64,000 bases of DNA, taken from the NCBI GenBank assembly GCA_004963905.1, contig SUGL01000012.1, positions 96,607 through 160,606 of the forward strand, in the 5' to 3' direction. The notes under the pieces are model-generated. The model was not told the DNA's origin, did no database searches, and saw only the letters and a list, made by a program, of their open reading frames with translations. Positions 63,936 to 64,000 of this stretch are shown here, one piece after another. Both the position numbers and the translations under genes were made by a program. The stretch comes from Mesorhizobium sp. Lineage in GTDB: Bacteria > Pseudomonadota > Alphaproteobacteria > Rhizobiales > Rhizobiaceae. Position 1 is the first letter of the stretch, and each line of letters begins with the position of its first letter.

Positions 63936-64000
63936 TCGCGCCCCTCTCTGGCCTGCCGGCCATCTCCCCCACAAGGGGGGAGATCAGATGTCACGCCGGC
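63936..64000. repeat. Family B repeat, cut by the window end
   Basis: CGCGCCCCTCTCTGGCCTG, CCGGCCATCTCCCCCACAAG and GGGGGGAGATCAGATGTCAC, matching the left half of the copies at 34533 and 40001; the right half lies beyond the window. Confidence 0.85.

Overview
The window is high-GC DNA from an alphaproteobacterium of the order Rhizobiales, most like Mesorhizobium or a close relative. This is inferred from gene content and order (ftsY/ispZ, the ccm cluster beside acnA, DUF1223 and DUF2794 genes, IalB-family and DUF1127 proteins, arginase-ornithine cyclodeaminase with a divergent Lrp) and from many short palindromic repeats of the kind found in rhizobial intergenic DNA. It looks chromosomal. 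I see no complete insertion sequence, prophage, CRISPR array or replication origin.

Layout. 1-4,700: the 3' part of ftsY, ispZ, two small flavoproteins, an SMP-30/gluconolactonase and a DUF1127 mini-gene. 4,697-7,059: a minus-strand cytochrome c maturation cluster (ccmA, ccmB, ccmD, ccmG) from which ccmC is missing except for a possible 19-codon remnant. 7,344-13,491: acnA, a DUF1223 protein, a candidate minus-strand structured RNA, a DUF2794 protein, a GNAT acetyltransferase and a Bax-inhibitor-1 protein. 13,734-22,600: a YbbA/YbbP-like ABC exporter divergent from a TesA-type lipase, then ThpR, a low-molecular-weight tyrosine phosphatase, PhhB, DUF1232, an IalB-family protein and a ClC channel. 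22,764-29,000: a Met-rich secreted protein, a secreted glycosidase-like gene bounded by direct repeats, rlmN with a coupled membrane protein, a LysE-type exporter and an SLC13-type carrier. 29,000-38,400: small and poorly known genes (mini membrane proteins, secreted proteins, a PAS protein, msrA, a lipoprotein, DoxX) mixed with repeats.

38,600-47,600: a tryptophan-dioxygenase-like gene divergent from an Lrp regulator, then a complete CUT1 sugar ABC importer whose last gene is an Idh/MocA-aldo/keto reductase fusion, with a divergent AraC regulator. 47,600-52,700: a histidine kinase and response regulator separated by a DUF1232 gene, an ICMT-like methyltransferase and a luciferase-like monooxygenase. 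53,000-57,800: a CUT2 sugar ABC importer with a perfect 26-bp operator-like palindrome at its promoter and a LacI regulator at its 3' end. 58,000-64,000: arginine catabolism (arginase, ornithine cyclodeaminase, divergent Lrp), tRNA-Gly(GCC), a YbaK-type deacylase, a CnoX-type thioredoxin-TPR protein, a Lon-N-domain protein and a Trm112-like protein.

Functionally, two sugar importers with dedicated regulators, an arginine-to-proline route and an oxidoreductase fusion give a picture of soil or rhizosphere nutrient scavenging. The most unusual features are the collapsed ccmC locus, palindromic repeats that enter reading frames or supply stop codons, the direct-repeat-bounded glycosidase, and dyads upstream of DUF1127. 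Repeat family names A to G are my own labels.
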